From contig OZ038485.1 of assembly GCA_964036315.1 (NCBI GenBank), positions 72,722,824-72,786,823 of the forward strand: a DNA stretch of 64,000 nucleotides, in the 5' to 3' direction. The stretch comes from Acanthosepion esculentum. Lineage: Eukaryota; Mollusca; Cephalopoda; Sepiida; Sepiidae. Below, piece after piece: positions 26,837 to 41,300 of the stretch. The number at the start of each line of letters is the position of its first letter. Position 1 is the first letter of the stretch. The position numbers and the translations under genes are program-made. The notes beneath the pieces were generated by a model. The model was given only the letters and a program-made list of their open reading frames with translations. It was not told the DNA's origin and made no database searches.

Positions 26837-29800
26837 AAAATTCAATATTTTTCAAAACTTTGTAAAACTTAAAATTTGCAATATAACTTTGTGAAAACTG
26901 TTGAAACTTGTTGAAATCAATAGTTTTCGATCGATAACATATCGATTTTCAATAATTTTATTGGTTTTCTAAAGATTTCAATAAGTAAATCAATTTTACA
27001 CGCAACCGTGTTTAAGGTTGAAAAACAAGCCAAAACAGCTTGCTTTTGCACCTAAAATTCAATATTTTTCAAAACTTTGTAAAACTTAAAATTTGCAATA
27101 TAACTTTGTGAAAACTGTTGAAACTTGTTGAAATGAATACTTTTCGATCGGTAACATATCGATTTTCACTAATTTTATTGGTTTTCTAAAGATTTCAATA
27201 AGTAAATCAATTTTACACGCAACCGTGTTTAACGTTGAAAACAAGCCAAAACAGCTTGCTTTTGCACCTAAAATTCAATATTTTTCAAAACTTTGTAAAA
27301 CTTAAAATTTGCAATATAACTTTGTGAAAACTGTTGAAACTTGTTGAAATGAATACTTTTCGATCGGTAACATATCGATTTTCAATAATTTTATTGGTTT
27401 TCTAAAGATTTCAATAAGTAAATCAATTTTACAAACAACAGTGTTTAACGTTGAAAAACAAGCCAAAACAGCTTGCTTTTACACCTAAAATTCAATATTT
27501 TTCAAAACTTTGTAAAACTTAAAATTTGCAATATAACTTTGTGAAAACTGTTGAAACTTGTTGAAATGAATACTTTTCGATCGGTAACATATCGATTTTC
27601 AATAATTTTATTGGTTTTCTAAAGATTTCAATAAGTAAATCAATTTTACAAACAACCGTGTTTAAGGTTGAAAAACAAGCCAAAACAGCTTGCTTTTACA
27701 CATAAAATTCAATATATTTCAAAACTTTGTAAAACTTAAAATTTGCAATATAACTTTGTGAAAACTGTTGAAAATTGTTGAAATCAATAGTTTTCGATCG
27801 ATAACATATCGATTTTCAATAATTTTATTGGTTTTCTAAAGATTTCAATAAGTAAATCAATTTTACACGCAACCGTGTTTAACGTTGAAAAACAAGCCAA
27901 AACAGCTTGCTTTTACACCTAAAATTCAATATTTTTCAAAACTTTGTAAAACTTAAAATTTGCAATATAACTTTGTGAAAACTGTTGAAACTTGTTGAAA
28001 TGAATACTTTTCGATCGGTAACATATCGATTTTCAATAATTTTATTGGTTTTTTAAAGATTTCAATAAGTAAATCAATTTTACAAACAACAGTGTTTAAC
28101 GTTGAAAAACAAGCCAAAACAGCTTGCTTTTACACCTAAAATTCAATATTTTTCAAAACTTTGTAAAACTTAAAATTTGCAATATAACTTTGTGAAAACT
28201 GTTGAAACTTGTTGAAATCAATACTTTTCGATCGATAACATATCGATTTTCAATAATTTTATTGGTTTTCTAAAGATTTCAATAAGTAAATCAATTTTAC
28301 ACGCAACCGTGTTTAACGTTGAAAAACAAGCCAAAACAGCTTGCTTTTACACCTAAAATTCAATATTTTTCAAAACTTTGTAAAACTTAAAATTTGCAAT
28401 ATAACTTTGTGAAAACTGTTGAAACTTGTTGAAATCAATACTTTTCGATCGATAACATATCGATTTTCAATAATTTTATTGGTTTTCTAAAGATTTCAAT
28501 AAGTAAATCAATTTTACACGCAACCGTGTTTAAGGTTGAAAAACAAGCCAAAACAGCTTGCTTTTACACCTAAAATTCAATATTTTTCAAAACTTTGTAA
28601 AACTTAAAATTTGCAATATAACTTTGTGAAAACTGTTGAAACTTGTTGAAATGAATACTTTTCGATCGGTAACATATCGATTTTCAATAATTTTATTGGT
28701 TTTCTAAAGATTTCAATAAGTAAATCAATTTTACAAACAACCGTGTTTAAGGTTGAAAAACAAGCCAAAACAGCTTGCTTTTACACATAAAATTCAATAT
28801 TTTTCAAAACTTTGTAAAACTTAAAATTTGCAATATAACTTTGTGAAAACTGTTGAAAATTGTTGAAATCAATAGTTTTCGATCGATAACATATCGATTT
28901 TCAATAATTTTATTGGTTTTCTAAAGATTTCAATAAGTAAATCAATTTTACACGCAACCGTGTTTAACGTTGAAAAACAAGCCAAAACAGCTTGCTTTTA
29001 CACCTAAAATTCAATATTTTTCAAAACTTTGTAAAACTTAAAATTTGCAATATAACTTTGTGAAAACTGTTGAAACTTGTTGAAATCAATACTTTTCGAT
29101 CGATAACATATCGATTTTCAATAATTTTATTGGTTTTCTAAAGATTTCAATAAGTAAATCAATTTTACACACAACCGTGTTTAAGGTTGAAAAACAAGCC
29201 AAAACAGCTTGCTTTTACACCTAAAATTCAATATTTTTCAAAACTTTGTAAAACTTAAAATTTGCAATATAACTTTGTGAAAACTGTTGAAACTTGTTGA
29301 AATGAATACTTTTCGATCGGTAACATATCGATTTTCAATAATTTTATTGGTTTTCTAAAGATTTCAATAAGTAAATCAATTTTACAAACAACCGTGTTTA
29401 AGGTTGAAAAACAAGCCAAAACAGCTTGCTTTTACACATAAATTCAATATTTTTCAAAACTTTGTAAAACTTAAAATTTGCAATATAACTTTGTGAAAAC
29501 TGTTGAAAATTGTTGAAATCAATAGTTTTCGATCGATAACATATCGATTTTCAATAATTTTATTGGTTTTCTAAAGATTTCAATAAGTAAATCAATTTTA
29601 CACGCAACCGTCTTTAACGTTGAAAAACAAGCCAAAACAGCTTGCTTTTACACATAAAATTCAATATTTTTCAAAACTTTGTAAAACTTAAAATTTGCAA
29701 TATAACTTTGTGAAAACTGTTGAAACTTGTTGAAATCAATAGTTTTCGATCGATAACATATCGATTTTCAATAATTTTATTGGTTTTCTAAAGATTTCAA

Positions 29801-32800
29801 TAAGTAAATCAATTTTACACGCAACCGTGTTTAAGGTTGAAAAACAAGCCAAAACAGCTTGCTTTTGCACCTAAAATTCAATATTTTTCAAAACTTTGTA
29901 AAACTTAAAATTTGCAATATAACTTTGTGAAAACTGTTGAAACTTGTTGAAATGAATACTTTTCGATCGGTAACATATCGATTTTCACTAATTTTATTGG
30001 TTTTCTAAAGATTTCAATAAGTAAATCAATTTTACACGCAACCGTGTTTAACGTTGAAAACAAGCCAAAACAGCTTGCTTTTGCACCTAAAATTCAATAT
30101 TTTTCAAAACTTTGTAAAACTTAAAATTTGCAATATAACTTTGTGAAAACTGTTGAAACTTGTTGAAATGAATACTTTTCGATCGGTAACATATCGATTT
30201 TCAATAATTTTATTGGTTTTCTAAAGATTTCAATAAGTAAATCAATTTTACAAACAACAGTGTTTAACGTTGAAAAACAAGCCAAAACAGCTTGCTTTTA
30301 CACCTAAAATTCAATATTTTTCAAAACTTTGTAAAACTTAAAATTTGCAATATAACTTTGTGAAAACTGTTGAAACTTGTTGAAATGAATACTTTTCGAT
30401 CGGTAACATATCGATTTTCAATAATTTTATTGGTTTTCTAAAGATTTCAATAAGTAAATCAATTTTACAAACAACCGTGTTTAAGGTTGAAAAACAAGCC
30501 AAAACAGCTTGCTTTTACACATAAAATTCAATATATTTCAAAACTTTGTAAAACTTAAAATTTGCAATATAACTTTGTGAAAACTGTTGAAAATTGTTGA
30601 AATCAATAGTTTTCGATCGATAACATATCGATTTTCAATAATTTTATTGGTTTTCTAAAGATTTCAATAAGTAAATCAATTTTACACGCAACCGTGTTTA
30701 ACGTTGAAAAACAAGCCAAAACAGCTTGCTTTTACACCTAAAATTCAATATTTTTCAAAACTTTGTAAAACTTAAAATTTGCAATATAACTTTGTGAAAA
30801 CTGTTGAAACTTGTTGAAATGAATACTTTTCGATCGGTAACATATCGATTTTCAATAATTTTATTGGTTTTTTAAAGATTTCAATAAGTAAATCAATTTT
30901 ACAAACAACAGTGTTTAACGTTGAAAAACAAGCCAAAACAGCTTGCTTTTACACCTAAAATTCAATATTTTTCAAAACTTTGTAAAACTTAAAATTTGCA
31001 ATATAACTTTGTGAAAACTGTTGAAACTTGTTGAAATCAATACTTTTCGATCGATAACATATCGATTTTCAATAATTTTATTGGTTTTCTAAAGATTTCA
31101 ATAAGTAAATCAATTTTACACGCAACCGTGTTTAACGTTGAAAAACAAGCCAAAACAGCTTGCTTTTACACCTAAAATTCAATATTTTTCAAAACTTTGT
31201 AAAACTTAAAATTTGCAATATAACTTTGTGAAAACTGTTGAAACTTGTTGAAATCAATACTTTTCGATCGATAACATATCGATTTTCAATAATTTTATTG
31301 GTTTTCTAAAGATTTCAATAAGTAAATCAATTTTACACGCAACCGTGTTTAAGGTTGAAAAACAAGCCAAAACAGCTTGCTTTTACACCTAAAATTCAAT
31401 ATTTTTCAAAACTTTGTAAAACTTAAAATTTGCAATATAACTTTGTGAAAACTGTTGAAACTTGTTGAAATGAATACTTTTCGATCGGTAACATATCGAT
31501 TTTCAATAATTTTATTGGTTTTCTAAAGATTTCAATAAGTAAATCAATTTTACAAACAACCGTGTTTAAGGTTGAAAAACAAGCCAAAACAGCTTGCTTT
31601 TACACATAAAATTCAATATTTTTCAAAACTTTGTAAAACTTAAAATTTGCAATATAACTTTGTGAAAACTGTTGAAAATTGTTGAAATCAATAGTTTTCG
31701 ATCGATAACATATCGATTTTCAATAATTTTATTGGTTTTCTAAAGATTTCAATAAGTAAATCAATTTTACACGCAACCGTGTTTAACGTTGAAAAACAAG
31801 CCAAAACAGCTTGCTTTTACACCTAAAATTCAATATTTTTCAAAACTTTGTAAAACTTAAAATTTGCAATATAACTTTGTGAAAACTGTTGAAACTTGTT
31901 GAAATCAATACTTTTCGATCGATAACATATCGATTTTCAATAATTTTATTGGTTTTCTAAAGATTTCAATAAGTAAATCAATTTTACACACAACCGTGTT
32001 TAAGGTTGAAAAACAAGCCAAAACAGCTTGCTTTTACACCTAAAATTCAATATTTTTCAAAACTTTGTAAAACTTAAAATTTGCAATATAACTTTGTGAA
32101 AACTGTTGAAACTTGTTGAAATGAATACTTTTCGATCGGTAACATATCGATTTTCAATAATTTTATTGGTTTTCTAAAGATTTCAATAAGTAAATCAATT
32201 TTACAAACAACCGTGTTTAAGGTTGAAAAACAAGCCAAAACAGCTTGCTTTTACACATAAATTCAATATTTTTCAAAACTTTGTAAAACTTAAAATTTGC
32301 AATATAACTTTGTGAAAACTGTTGAAAATTGTTGAAATCAATAGTTTTCGATCGATAACATATCGATTTTCAATAATTTTATTGGTTTTCTAAAGATTTC
32401 AATAAGTAAATCAATTTTACACGCAACCGTCTTTAACGTTGAAAAACAAGCCAAAACAGCTTGCTTTTACACATAAAATTCAATATTTTTCAAAACTTTG
32501 TAAAACTTAAAATTTGCAATATAACTTTGTGAAAACTGTTGAAACTTGTTGAAATCAATAGTTTTCGATCGATAACATATCGATTTTCAATAATTTTATT
32601 GGTTTTCTAAAGATTTCAATAAGTAAATCAATTTTACACGCAACCGTGTTTAAGGTTGAAAAACAAGCCAAAACAGCTTGCTTTTGCACCTAAAATTCAA
32701 TATTTTTCAAAACTTTGTAAAACTTAAAATTTGCAATATAACTTTGTGAAAACTGTTGAAACTTGTTGAAATGAATACTTTTCGATCGGTAACATATCGA

Positions 32801-32870
32801 TTTTCACTAATTTTATTGGTTTTCTAAAGATTTCAATAAGTAAATCAATTTTACACGCAACCGTGTTTAA
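26836..32870 (+). repeat. 2,819-bp (13-monomer) tandem higher-order repeat, about 2.1 copies
   Basis: Copies run at about 26,836-29,654 and 29,655-32,473, with a partial third to about 32,870. Private variants match exactly: AACCGTCTTTAACG at 29,611 and 32,430; TTACACACAACCG near 29,168 and 31,987; GTTGAAAACAAG (one A lost) near 27,236 and 30,055; AATATATTTC at 27,711 and 30,530. Left of 26,836 the copies differ (ACACCT against ACACAT). To the right the third copy regains the A (about 32,876) and then has GCTAAAGG where the others have ACAACAGTG. No difference was noticed inside the pair, so this is one of the youngest duplications in the window. Confidence 0.88.
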
Positions 32871-35800
32871 CGTTGAAAAACAAGCCAAAACAGCTTGCTT
32901 TTGCACCTAAAATTCAATATTTTTCAAAACTTTGTAAAACTTAAAATTTGCAATATAACTTTGTGAAAACTGTTGAAACTTGTTGAAATGAATACTTTTC
33001 GATCGGTAACATATCGATTTTCAATAATTTTATTGGTTTTCTAAAGATTTCAATAAGTAAATCAATTTTACAAACAACCGTGCTAAAGGTTGAAAAACAA
33101 GCCAAAACTGCTTGCTTTTACACCTAAAATTCAATATTTTTCAAAATTTTGTAAAACTTAAAATTTGCAATATAACTTTGTGAAAACTGTTGAAACTTGT
33201 TGAAATCAATACTTTTCGATCGATAACATATCTATTTTCAATAATTTTATTGGTTTTCTAAAGATTTCAATAAGTAAATCAATTTTACAAACAACAGTGT
33301 TTAACGTTGAAAAACAAGCCAAAACAGCTTGCTTTTACACCTAAAATTCAATATTTTTCAAAACTTTGTAAAACTTAAAATTTGCAATATAACTTTGTGA
33401 AAACTGTTGAAACTTGTTGAAATGAATACTTTTCGATCGGTAACATATCGATTTTCAATAATTTTATTGGTTTTCTAAAGATTTCAATAAGTAAATCAAT
33501 TTTACAAACAACCGTGTTTAAGGTTGAAAAACAAGCCAAAACAGCTTGCTTTTACACATAAAATTCAATATATTTCAAAACTTTGTAAAACTTAAAATTT
33601 GCAATATAACTTTGTGAAAACTGTTGAAAATTGTTGAAATCAATAGTTTTCGATCGATAACATATCGATTTTCAATAATTTTATTGGTTTTCTAAAGATT
33701 TCAATAAGTAAATCAATTTTACACGCAACCGTGTTTAACGTTGCAAAACAAGCCAAAACAGCTTGCTTTTACACCTAAAATTCAATATTTTTCAAAACTT
33801 TGTAAAACTTAAAATTTGCAATATAACTTTGTGAAAACTGTTGAAACTTGTTGAAATCAATACTTTTCGATCGATAACATATCGATTTTCAATAATTTTA
33901 TTGGTTTTCTAAAGATTTCAATAAGTAAATCAATTTTACACGCAACCGTGTTTAAGGTTGAAAAACAAGCCAAAACAGCTTGCTTTTACACCTAAAATTC
34001 AATATTTTTCAAAACTTTGTAAAACTTAAAATTTGCAATATAACTTTGTGAAAACTGTTGAAACTTGTTGAAATGAATACTTTTCGATCGGTAACATATC
34101 GATTTTCAATAATTTTATTGGTTTTCTAAAGATTTCAATAAGTAAATCAATTTTACAAACAACCGTGTTTAAGGTTGAAAAACAAGCCAAAACAGCTTGC
34201 TTTTACACATAAATTCAATATTTTTCAAAACTTTGTAAAACTTAAAATTTGCAATATAACTTTGTGAAAACTGTTGAAAATTGTTGAAATCAATAGTTTT
34301 CGATCGATAACATATCGATTTTCAATAATTTTATTGGTTTTCTAAAGATTTCAATAAGTAAATCAATTTTACACGCAACCGTGTTTAACGTTGAAAAACA
34401 AGCCAAAACAGCTTGCTTTTACACATAAAATTCAATATTTTTCAAAACTTTGTAAAACTTAAAATTTGCAATATAACTTTGTGAAAACTGTTGAAACTTG
34501 TTGAAATCAATAGTTTTCGATCGATAACATATCGATTTTCAATAATTTTATTGGTTTTCTAAAGATTTCAATAAGTAAATCAATTTTACACGCAACCGTG
34601 TTTAAGGTTGAAAAACAAGCCAAAACAGCTTGCTTTTGCACCTAAAATTCAATATTTTTCAAAACTTTGTAAAACTTAAAATTTGCAATATAACTTTGTG
34701 AAAACTGTTGAAACTTGTTGAAATGAATACTTTTCGATCGGTAACATATCGATTTTCACTAATTTTATTGGTTTTCTAAAGATTTCAATAAGTAAATCAA
34801 TTTTACACGCAACCGTGTTTAACGTTGAAAAACAAGCCAAAACAGCTTGCTTTTGCACCTAAAATTCAATATTTTTCAAAACTTTGTAAAACTTAAAATT
34901 TGCAATATAACTTTGTGAAAACTGTTGAAACTTGTTGAAATGAATACTTTTCGATCGGTAACATATCGATTTTCAATAATTTTATTGGTTTTCTAAAGAT
35001 TTCAATAAGTAAATCAATTTTACAAACAACCGTGCTAAAGGTTGAAAAACAAGCCAAAACTGCTTGCTTTTACACCTAAAATTCAATATTTTTCAAAATT
35101 TTGTAAAACTTAAAATTTGCAATATAACTTTGTGAAAACTGTTGAAACTTGTTGAAATCAATACTTTTCGATCGATAACATATCTATTTTCAATAATTTT
35201 ATTGGTTTTCTAAAGATTTCAATAAGTAAATCAATTTTACAAACAACAGTGTTTAACGTTGAAAAACAAGCCAAAACAGCTTGCTTTTACACCTAAAATT
35301 CAATATTTTTCAAAACTTTGTAAAACTTAAAATTTGCAATATAACTTTGTGAAAACTGTTGAAACTTGTTGAAATGAATACTTTTCGATCGGTAACATAT
35401 CGATTTTCAATAATTTTATTGGTTTTCTAAAGATTTCAATAAGTAAATCAATTTTACAAACAACCGTGTTTAAGGTTGAAAAACAAGCCAAAACAGCTTG
35501 CTTTTACACATAAAATTCAATATATTTCAAAACTTTGTAAAACTTAAAATTTGCAATATAACTTTGTGAAAACTGTTGAAAATTGTTGAAATCAATAGTT
35601 TTCGATCGATAACATATCGATTTTCAATAATTTTATTGGTTTTCTAAAGATTTCAATAAGTAAATCAATTTTACACGCAACCGTGTTTAACGTTGAAAAA
35701 CAAGCCAAAACAGCTTGCTTTTACACCTAAAATTCAATATTTTTCAAAACTTTGTAAAACTTAAAATTTGCAATATAACTTTGTGAAAACTGTTGAAACT
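31950..35800 (+). repeat. 1,952-bp (9-monomer) tandem duplication
   Basis: CACATAAATTC (32,253 and 34,205), ACTAATTTT (32,806 and 34,758), GCTAAAGG (about 33,082 and 35,034) and AATATATTTC (33,567 and 35,519) all step by 1,952 bp. Differences between copies: AACCGTCTTT against AACCGTGTTT (32,430), CACACAACC against CACGCAACC, and GTTGCAAAAC near 33,741 in the first copy only. The match ends near 33,855 against 35,807 (TCAATAC/CGATAAC against TGAATAC/CGGTAAC). Its left part overlaps the 13-monomer repeat. Confidence 0.82.
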
Positions 35801-38800
35801 TGTTGAAATGAATACTTTTCGATCGGTAACATATCGATTTTCAATAATTTTATTGGTTTTTTAAAGATTTCAATAAGTAAATCAATTTTACAAACAACAG
35901 TGTTTAACGTTGAAAAACAAGCCAAAACAGCTTGCTTTTACACGTAAAATTCAATATTTTTCAAAACTTTGTAAAACTTAAAATTTGCAATATAACTTTG
36001 TGAAAACTGTTGAAACTTGTTGAAATCAATACTTTTCGATCGATAACATATCGATTTTCAATAATTTTATTGGTTTTCTAAAGATTTCAATAAGTAAATC
36101 AATTTTACACGCAACCGTGTTTAACGTTGAAAAACAAGCCAAAACAGCTTGCTTTTACACCTAAAATTCAATATTTTTCAAAATTTTGTAAAACTTAAAA
36201 TTTGCAATATAACTTTGTGAAAACTGTTGAAACTTGTTGAAATCAATACTTTTCGATCGATAACATATCGATTTTCAATAATTTTATTGGTTTTCTAAAG
36301 ATTTCAATAAGTAAATCAATTTTACACGCAACCGTGTTTAAGGTTGAAAAACAAGCCAAAACAGCTTGCTTTTACACCTAAAATTCAATATTTTTCAAAA
36401 CTTTGTAAAACTTAAAATTTGCAATATAACTTTGTGAAAACTGTTGAAACTTGTTGAAATGAATACTTTTCGATCGGTAACATATCGATTTTCAATAATT
36501 TTATTGGTTTTCTAAAGATTTCAATAAGTAAATCAATTTTACAAACAACCGTGTTTAAGGTTGAAAAACAAGCCAAAACAGCTTGCTTTTACACATAAAA
36601 TTCAATATTTTTCAAAACTTTGTAAAACTTAAAATTTGCAATATAACTTTGTGAAAACTGTTGAAAATTGTTGAAATCAATAGTTTTCGATCGATAACAT
36701 ATCGATTTTCAATAATTTTATTGGTTTTCTAAAGATTTCAATAAGTAAATCAATTTTACACGCAACCGTGTTTAACGTTGAAAAACAAGCCAAAACAGCT
36801 TGCTTTTACACCTAAAATTCAATATTTTTCAAAACTTTGTAAAACTTAAAATTTGCAATATAACTTTGTGAAAACTGTTGAAACTTGTTGAAATCAATAC
36901 TTTTCGATCGATAACATATCGATTTTCAATAATTTTATTGGTTTTCTAAAGATTTCAATAAGTAAATCAATTTTACACGCAACCGTGTTTAAGGTTGAAA
37001 AACAAGCCAAAACAGCTTGCTTTTACACCTAAAATTCAATATTTTTCAAAACTTTGTAAAACTTAAAATTTGCAATATAACTTTGTGAAAACTGTTGAAA
37101 CTTGTTGAAATGAATACTTTTCGATCGGTAACATATCGATTTTCAATAATTTTATTGGTTTTCTAAAGATTTCAATAAGTAAATCAATTTTACAAACAAC
37201 CGTGTTTAAGGTTGAAAAACAAGCCAAAACAGCTTGCTTTTACACATAAATTCAATATTTTTCAAAACTTTGTAAAACTTAAAATTTGCAATATAACTTT
37301 GTGAAAACTGTTGAAAATTGTTGAAATCAATAGTTTTCGATCGATAACATATCGATTTTCAATAATTTTATTGGTTTTCTAAAGATTTCAATAAGTAAAT
37401 CAATTTTACACGCAACCGTGTTTAACGTTGAAAAACAAGCCAAAACAGCTTGCTTTTACACATAAAATTCAATATTTTTCAAAACTTTGTAAAACTTAAA
37501 ATTTGCAATATAACTTTGTGAAAACTGTTGAAACTTGTTGAAATCAATAGTTTTCGATCGATAACATATCGATTTTCAATAATTTTATTGGTTTTCTAAA
37601 GATTTCAATAAGTAAATCAATTTTACAAACAACCGTGTTTAAGGTTGAAAAACAAGCCAAAACAGCTTGCTTTTACACCTAAAATTCAATATTTTTCAAA
37701 ACTTTGTAAAACATAAAATTTGCAATATAACTTTGTGAAAACTGTTGAAACTTGTTGAAATCAATAGTTTTCGATCGATAACATATCGATTTTCAATAAT
37801 TTTATTGGTTTTCTAAAGATTTCAATAAGTAAATCAATTTTACACGCAACCGTGTTTAACGTTGAAAAACAAGCCAAAACAGCTTGCTTTTGCACCTAAA
37901 ATTCAATATTTTCAAAACTTTGTAAAACTTAAAATTTGCAATATAACTTTGTGAAAACTGTTGAAACTTGTTGAAATGAATACTTTTCGATCGGTAACAT
38001 ATCGATTTTCACTAATTTTATTGGTTTTCTAAAGATTTCAATAAGTAAATCAATTTTACACGCAACCGTGTTTAACGTTGAAAAACAAGCCAAAACAGCT
38101 TGCTTTTGCACCTAAAATTCAATATTTTTCAAAACTTTGTAAAACTTAAAATTTGCAATATAACTTTGTGAAAACTGTTGAAACTTGTTGAAATGAATAC
38201 TTTTCGATCGGTAACATATCGATTTTCAATAATTTTATTGGTTTTCTAAAGATTTCAATAAGTAAATCAATTTTACAAACAACCGTGCTAAAGGTTGAAA
38301 AACAAGCCAAAACTGCTTGCTTTTACACCTAAAATTCAATATTTTTCAAAATTTTGTAAAACTTAAAATTTGCAATATAACTTTGTGAAAACTGTTGAAA
38401 CTTGTTGAAATCAATACTTTTCGATCGATAACATATCTATTTTCAATAATTTTATTGGTTTTCTAAAGATTTCAATAAGTAAATCAATTTTACAAACAAC
38501 AGTGTTTAACGTTGAAAAACAAGCCAAAACAGCTTGCTTTTACACCTAAAATTCAATATTTTTCAAAACTTTGTAAAACTTAAAATTTGCAATATAACTT
38601 TGTGAAAACTGTTGAAACTTGTTGAAATGAATACTTTTCGATCGGTAACATATCGATTTTCAATAATTTTATTGGTTTTCTAAAGATTTCAATAAGTAAA
38701 TCAATTTTACAAACAACCGTGTTTAAGGTTGAAAAACAAGCCAAAACAGCTTGCTTTTACACATAAAATTCAATATATTTCAAAACTTTGTAAAACTTAA

Positions 38801-41300
38801 AATTTGCAATATAACTTTGTGAAAACTGTTGAAAATTGTTGAAATCAATAGTTTTCGATCGATAACATATCGATTTTCAATAATTTTATTGGTTTTCTAA
38901 AGATTTCAATAAGTAAATCAATTTTACACGCAACCGTGTTTAACGTTGAAAAACAAGCCAAAACAGCTTGCTTTTACACCTAAAATTCAATATTTTTCAA
39001 AACTTTGTAAAACTTAAAATTTGCAATATAACTTTGTGAAAACTGTTGAAACTTGTTGAAATCAATAGTTTTCGATCGATAACATATCGATTTTCAATAA
39101 TTTTATTGGTTTTCTAAAGATTTCAATAAGTAAATCAATTTTACACGCAACCGTGTTTAACGTTGAAAAACAAGCCAAAACAGCTTGCTTTTACACCTAA
39201 AATTCAATATTTTTCAAAACTTTGTAAAACTTAAAATTTGCAATATAACTTTGTGAAAACTGTTGAAACTTGTTGAAATGAATACTTTTCGATCGGTAAC
39301 ATATCGATTTTCAATAATTTTATTGGTTTTTTAAAGATTTCAATAAGTAAATCAATTTTACAAACAACAGTGTTAACGTTGAAAAACAAGCCAAAACAGC
39401 TTGCTTTTACACCTAAAATTCAATATTTTTCAAAACTTTGTAAAACTTAAAATTTGCAATATAACTTTGTGAAAACTGTTGAAACTTGTTGAAATCAATA
39501 CTTTTCGATCGATAACATATCGATTTTCAATAATTTTATTGGTTTTCTAAAGATTTCAATAAGTAAATCAATTTTACACGCAACCGTGTTTAACGTTGAA
39601 AAACAAGCCAAAACAGCTTGCTTTTACACCTAAAATTCAATATTTTTCAAAACTTTGTAAAACTTAAAATTTGCAATATAACTTTGTGAAAACTGTTGAA
39701 ACTTGTTGAAATCAATACTTTTCGATCGATAACATATCGATTTTCAATAATTTTATTGGTTTTCTAAAGATTTCAATAAGTAAATCAATTTTACACGCAA
39801 CCGTGTTTAAGGTTGAAAAACAAGCCAAAACAGCTTGCTTTTACACCTAAAATTCAATATTTTTCAAAACTTTGTAAAACTTAAAATTTGCAATATAACT
39901 TTGTGAAAACTGTTGAAACTTGTTGAAATGAATACTTTTCGATCGGTAACATATCGATTTTCAATAATTTTATTGGTTTTCTAAAGATTTCAATAAGTAA
40001 ATCAATTTTACAAACAACCGTGTTTAAGGTTGAAAAACAAGCCAAAACAGCTTGCTTTTACACATAAAATTCAATATTTTTCAAAACTTTGTAAAACTTA
40101 AAATTTGCAATATAACTTTGTGAAAACTGTTGAAAATTGTTGAAATCAATAGTTTTCGATCGATAACATATCGATTTTCAATAATTTTATTGGTTTTCTA
40201 AAGATTTCAATAAGTAAATCAATTTTACACGCAACCGTGTTTAACGTTGAAAAACAAGCCAAAACAGCTTGCTTTTACACCTAAAATTCAATATTTTTCA
40301 AAACTTTGTAAAACTTAAAATTTGCAATATAACTTTGTGAAAACTGTTGAAACTTGTTGAAATGAATACTTTTCGATCGGTTACATATCGATTTTCAATA
40401 ATTTTATTGGTTTTCTAAAGATTTCAATAAGTAAATCAATTTTACAAACAACCGTGTTTAAGGTTGAAAAACAAGCCAAAACAGCTTGCTTTTACACATA
40501 AATTCAATATTTTTCAAAACTTTGTAAAACTTAAAATTTGCAATATAACTTTGTGAAAACTGTTGAAACTTGTTGAAATCAATAGTTTTCGATCGATAAC
40601 ATATCGATTTTCAATAATTTTATTGGTTTTCTAAAGATTTCAATAAGTAAATCAATTTTACAAACAACCGTGTTTAAGGTTGAAAAACAAGCCAAAACAG
40701 CTTGCTTTTACACCTAAAATTCAATATTTTTCAAAACTTTGTAAAACTTAAAATTTGCAATATAACTTTGTGAAAACTGTTGAAACTTGTTGAAATCAAT
40801 AGTTTTCGATCGATAACATATCGATTTTCAATAATTTTATTGGTTTTCTAAAGATTTCAATAAGTAAATCAATTTTACACGCAACCGTGTTTAACGTTGA
40901 AAAACAAGCCAAAACAGCTTGCTTTTGCACCTAAAATTCAATATTTTTCAAAACTTTGTAAAACTTAAAATTTGCAATATAACTTTGTGAAAACTGTTGA
41001 AACTTGTTGAAATGAATACTTTTCGATCGGTAACATATCGATTTTCACTAATTTTATTGGTTTTCTAAAGATTTCAATAAGTAAATCAATTTTACACGCA
41101 ACCGTGTTTAACGTTGAAAAACAAGCCAAAACAGCTTGCTTTTGCACCTAAAATTCAATATTTTTCAAAATTTTGTAAAACTTAAAATTTGCAATATAAC
41201 TTTGTGAAAACTGTTGAAACTTGTTGAAATCAATACTTTTCGATCGATAACATATCTATTTTCAATAATTTTATTGGTTTTCTAAAGATTTCAATAAGTA
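35800..41300 (+). repeat. 15- and 14-monomer core copies
   Basis: These are the last two long core copies, measured at ACTAATTTT: 34,758 to 38,011 (3,253 bp) and 38,011 to 41,047 (3,036 bp). Private changes include CACGTAAAATTC near 35,942, a 4-T ATTTTC copy near 37,910, a TGTTAACG deletion near 39,371 and CGGTTACAT near 40,379. The last copy lacks the GCTAAAGG monomer: after 41,150 it goes straight to AAAATTTTGTAAAAC and CATATCTATT. The core order breaks down from here. Confidence 0.75.

Larger units (their letters stand above)
19570..41300 (+). repeat. Homogenised core: higher-order repeats of 9 to 16 monomers
   Basis: About 100 monomers in which the same ordered block returns with changing length. 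The GGTAAC-type monomer with ACTAATTTT sits at 21,311, 23,697, 27,168, 29,987, 32,806, 34,758, 38,011 and 41,047. Steps are 2,386, 3,471, 2,819, 2,819, 1,952, 3,253 and 3,036 bp, that is 11, 16, 13, 13, 9, 15 and 14 monomers. A second marker, CACATAAATTC (one A lost), lies at 20,541, 22,927, 26,398, 29,434, 32,253, 34,205, 37,242 and 40,494. A third, AATATATTTC, lies at 24,458, 27,711, 30,530, 33,567, 35,519 and 38,772. Internal monomers are nearly identical, so whole monomers seem to be gained and lost within an otherwise fixed order. Sub-blocks are annotated separately. Confidence 0.88.
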
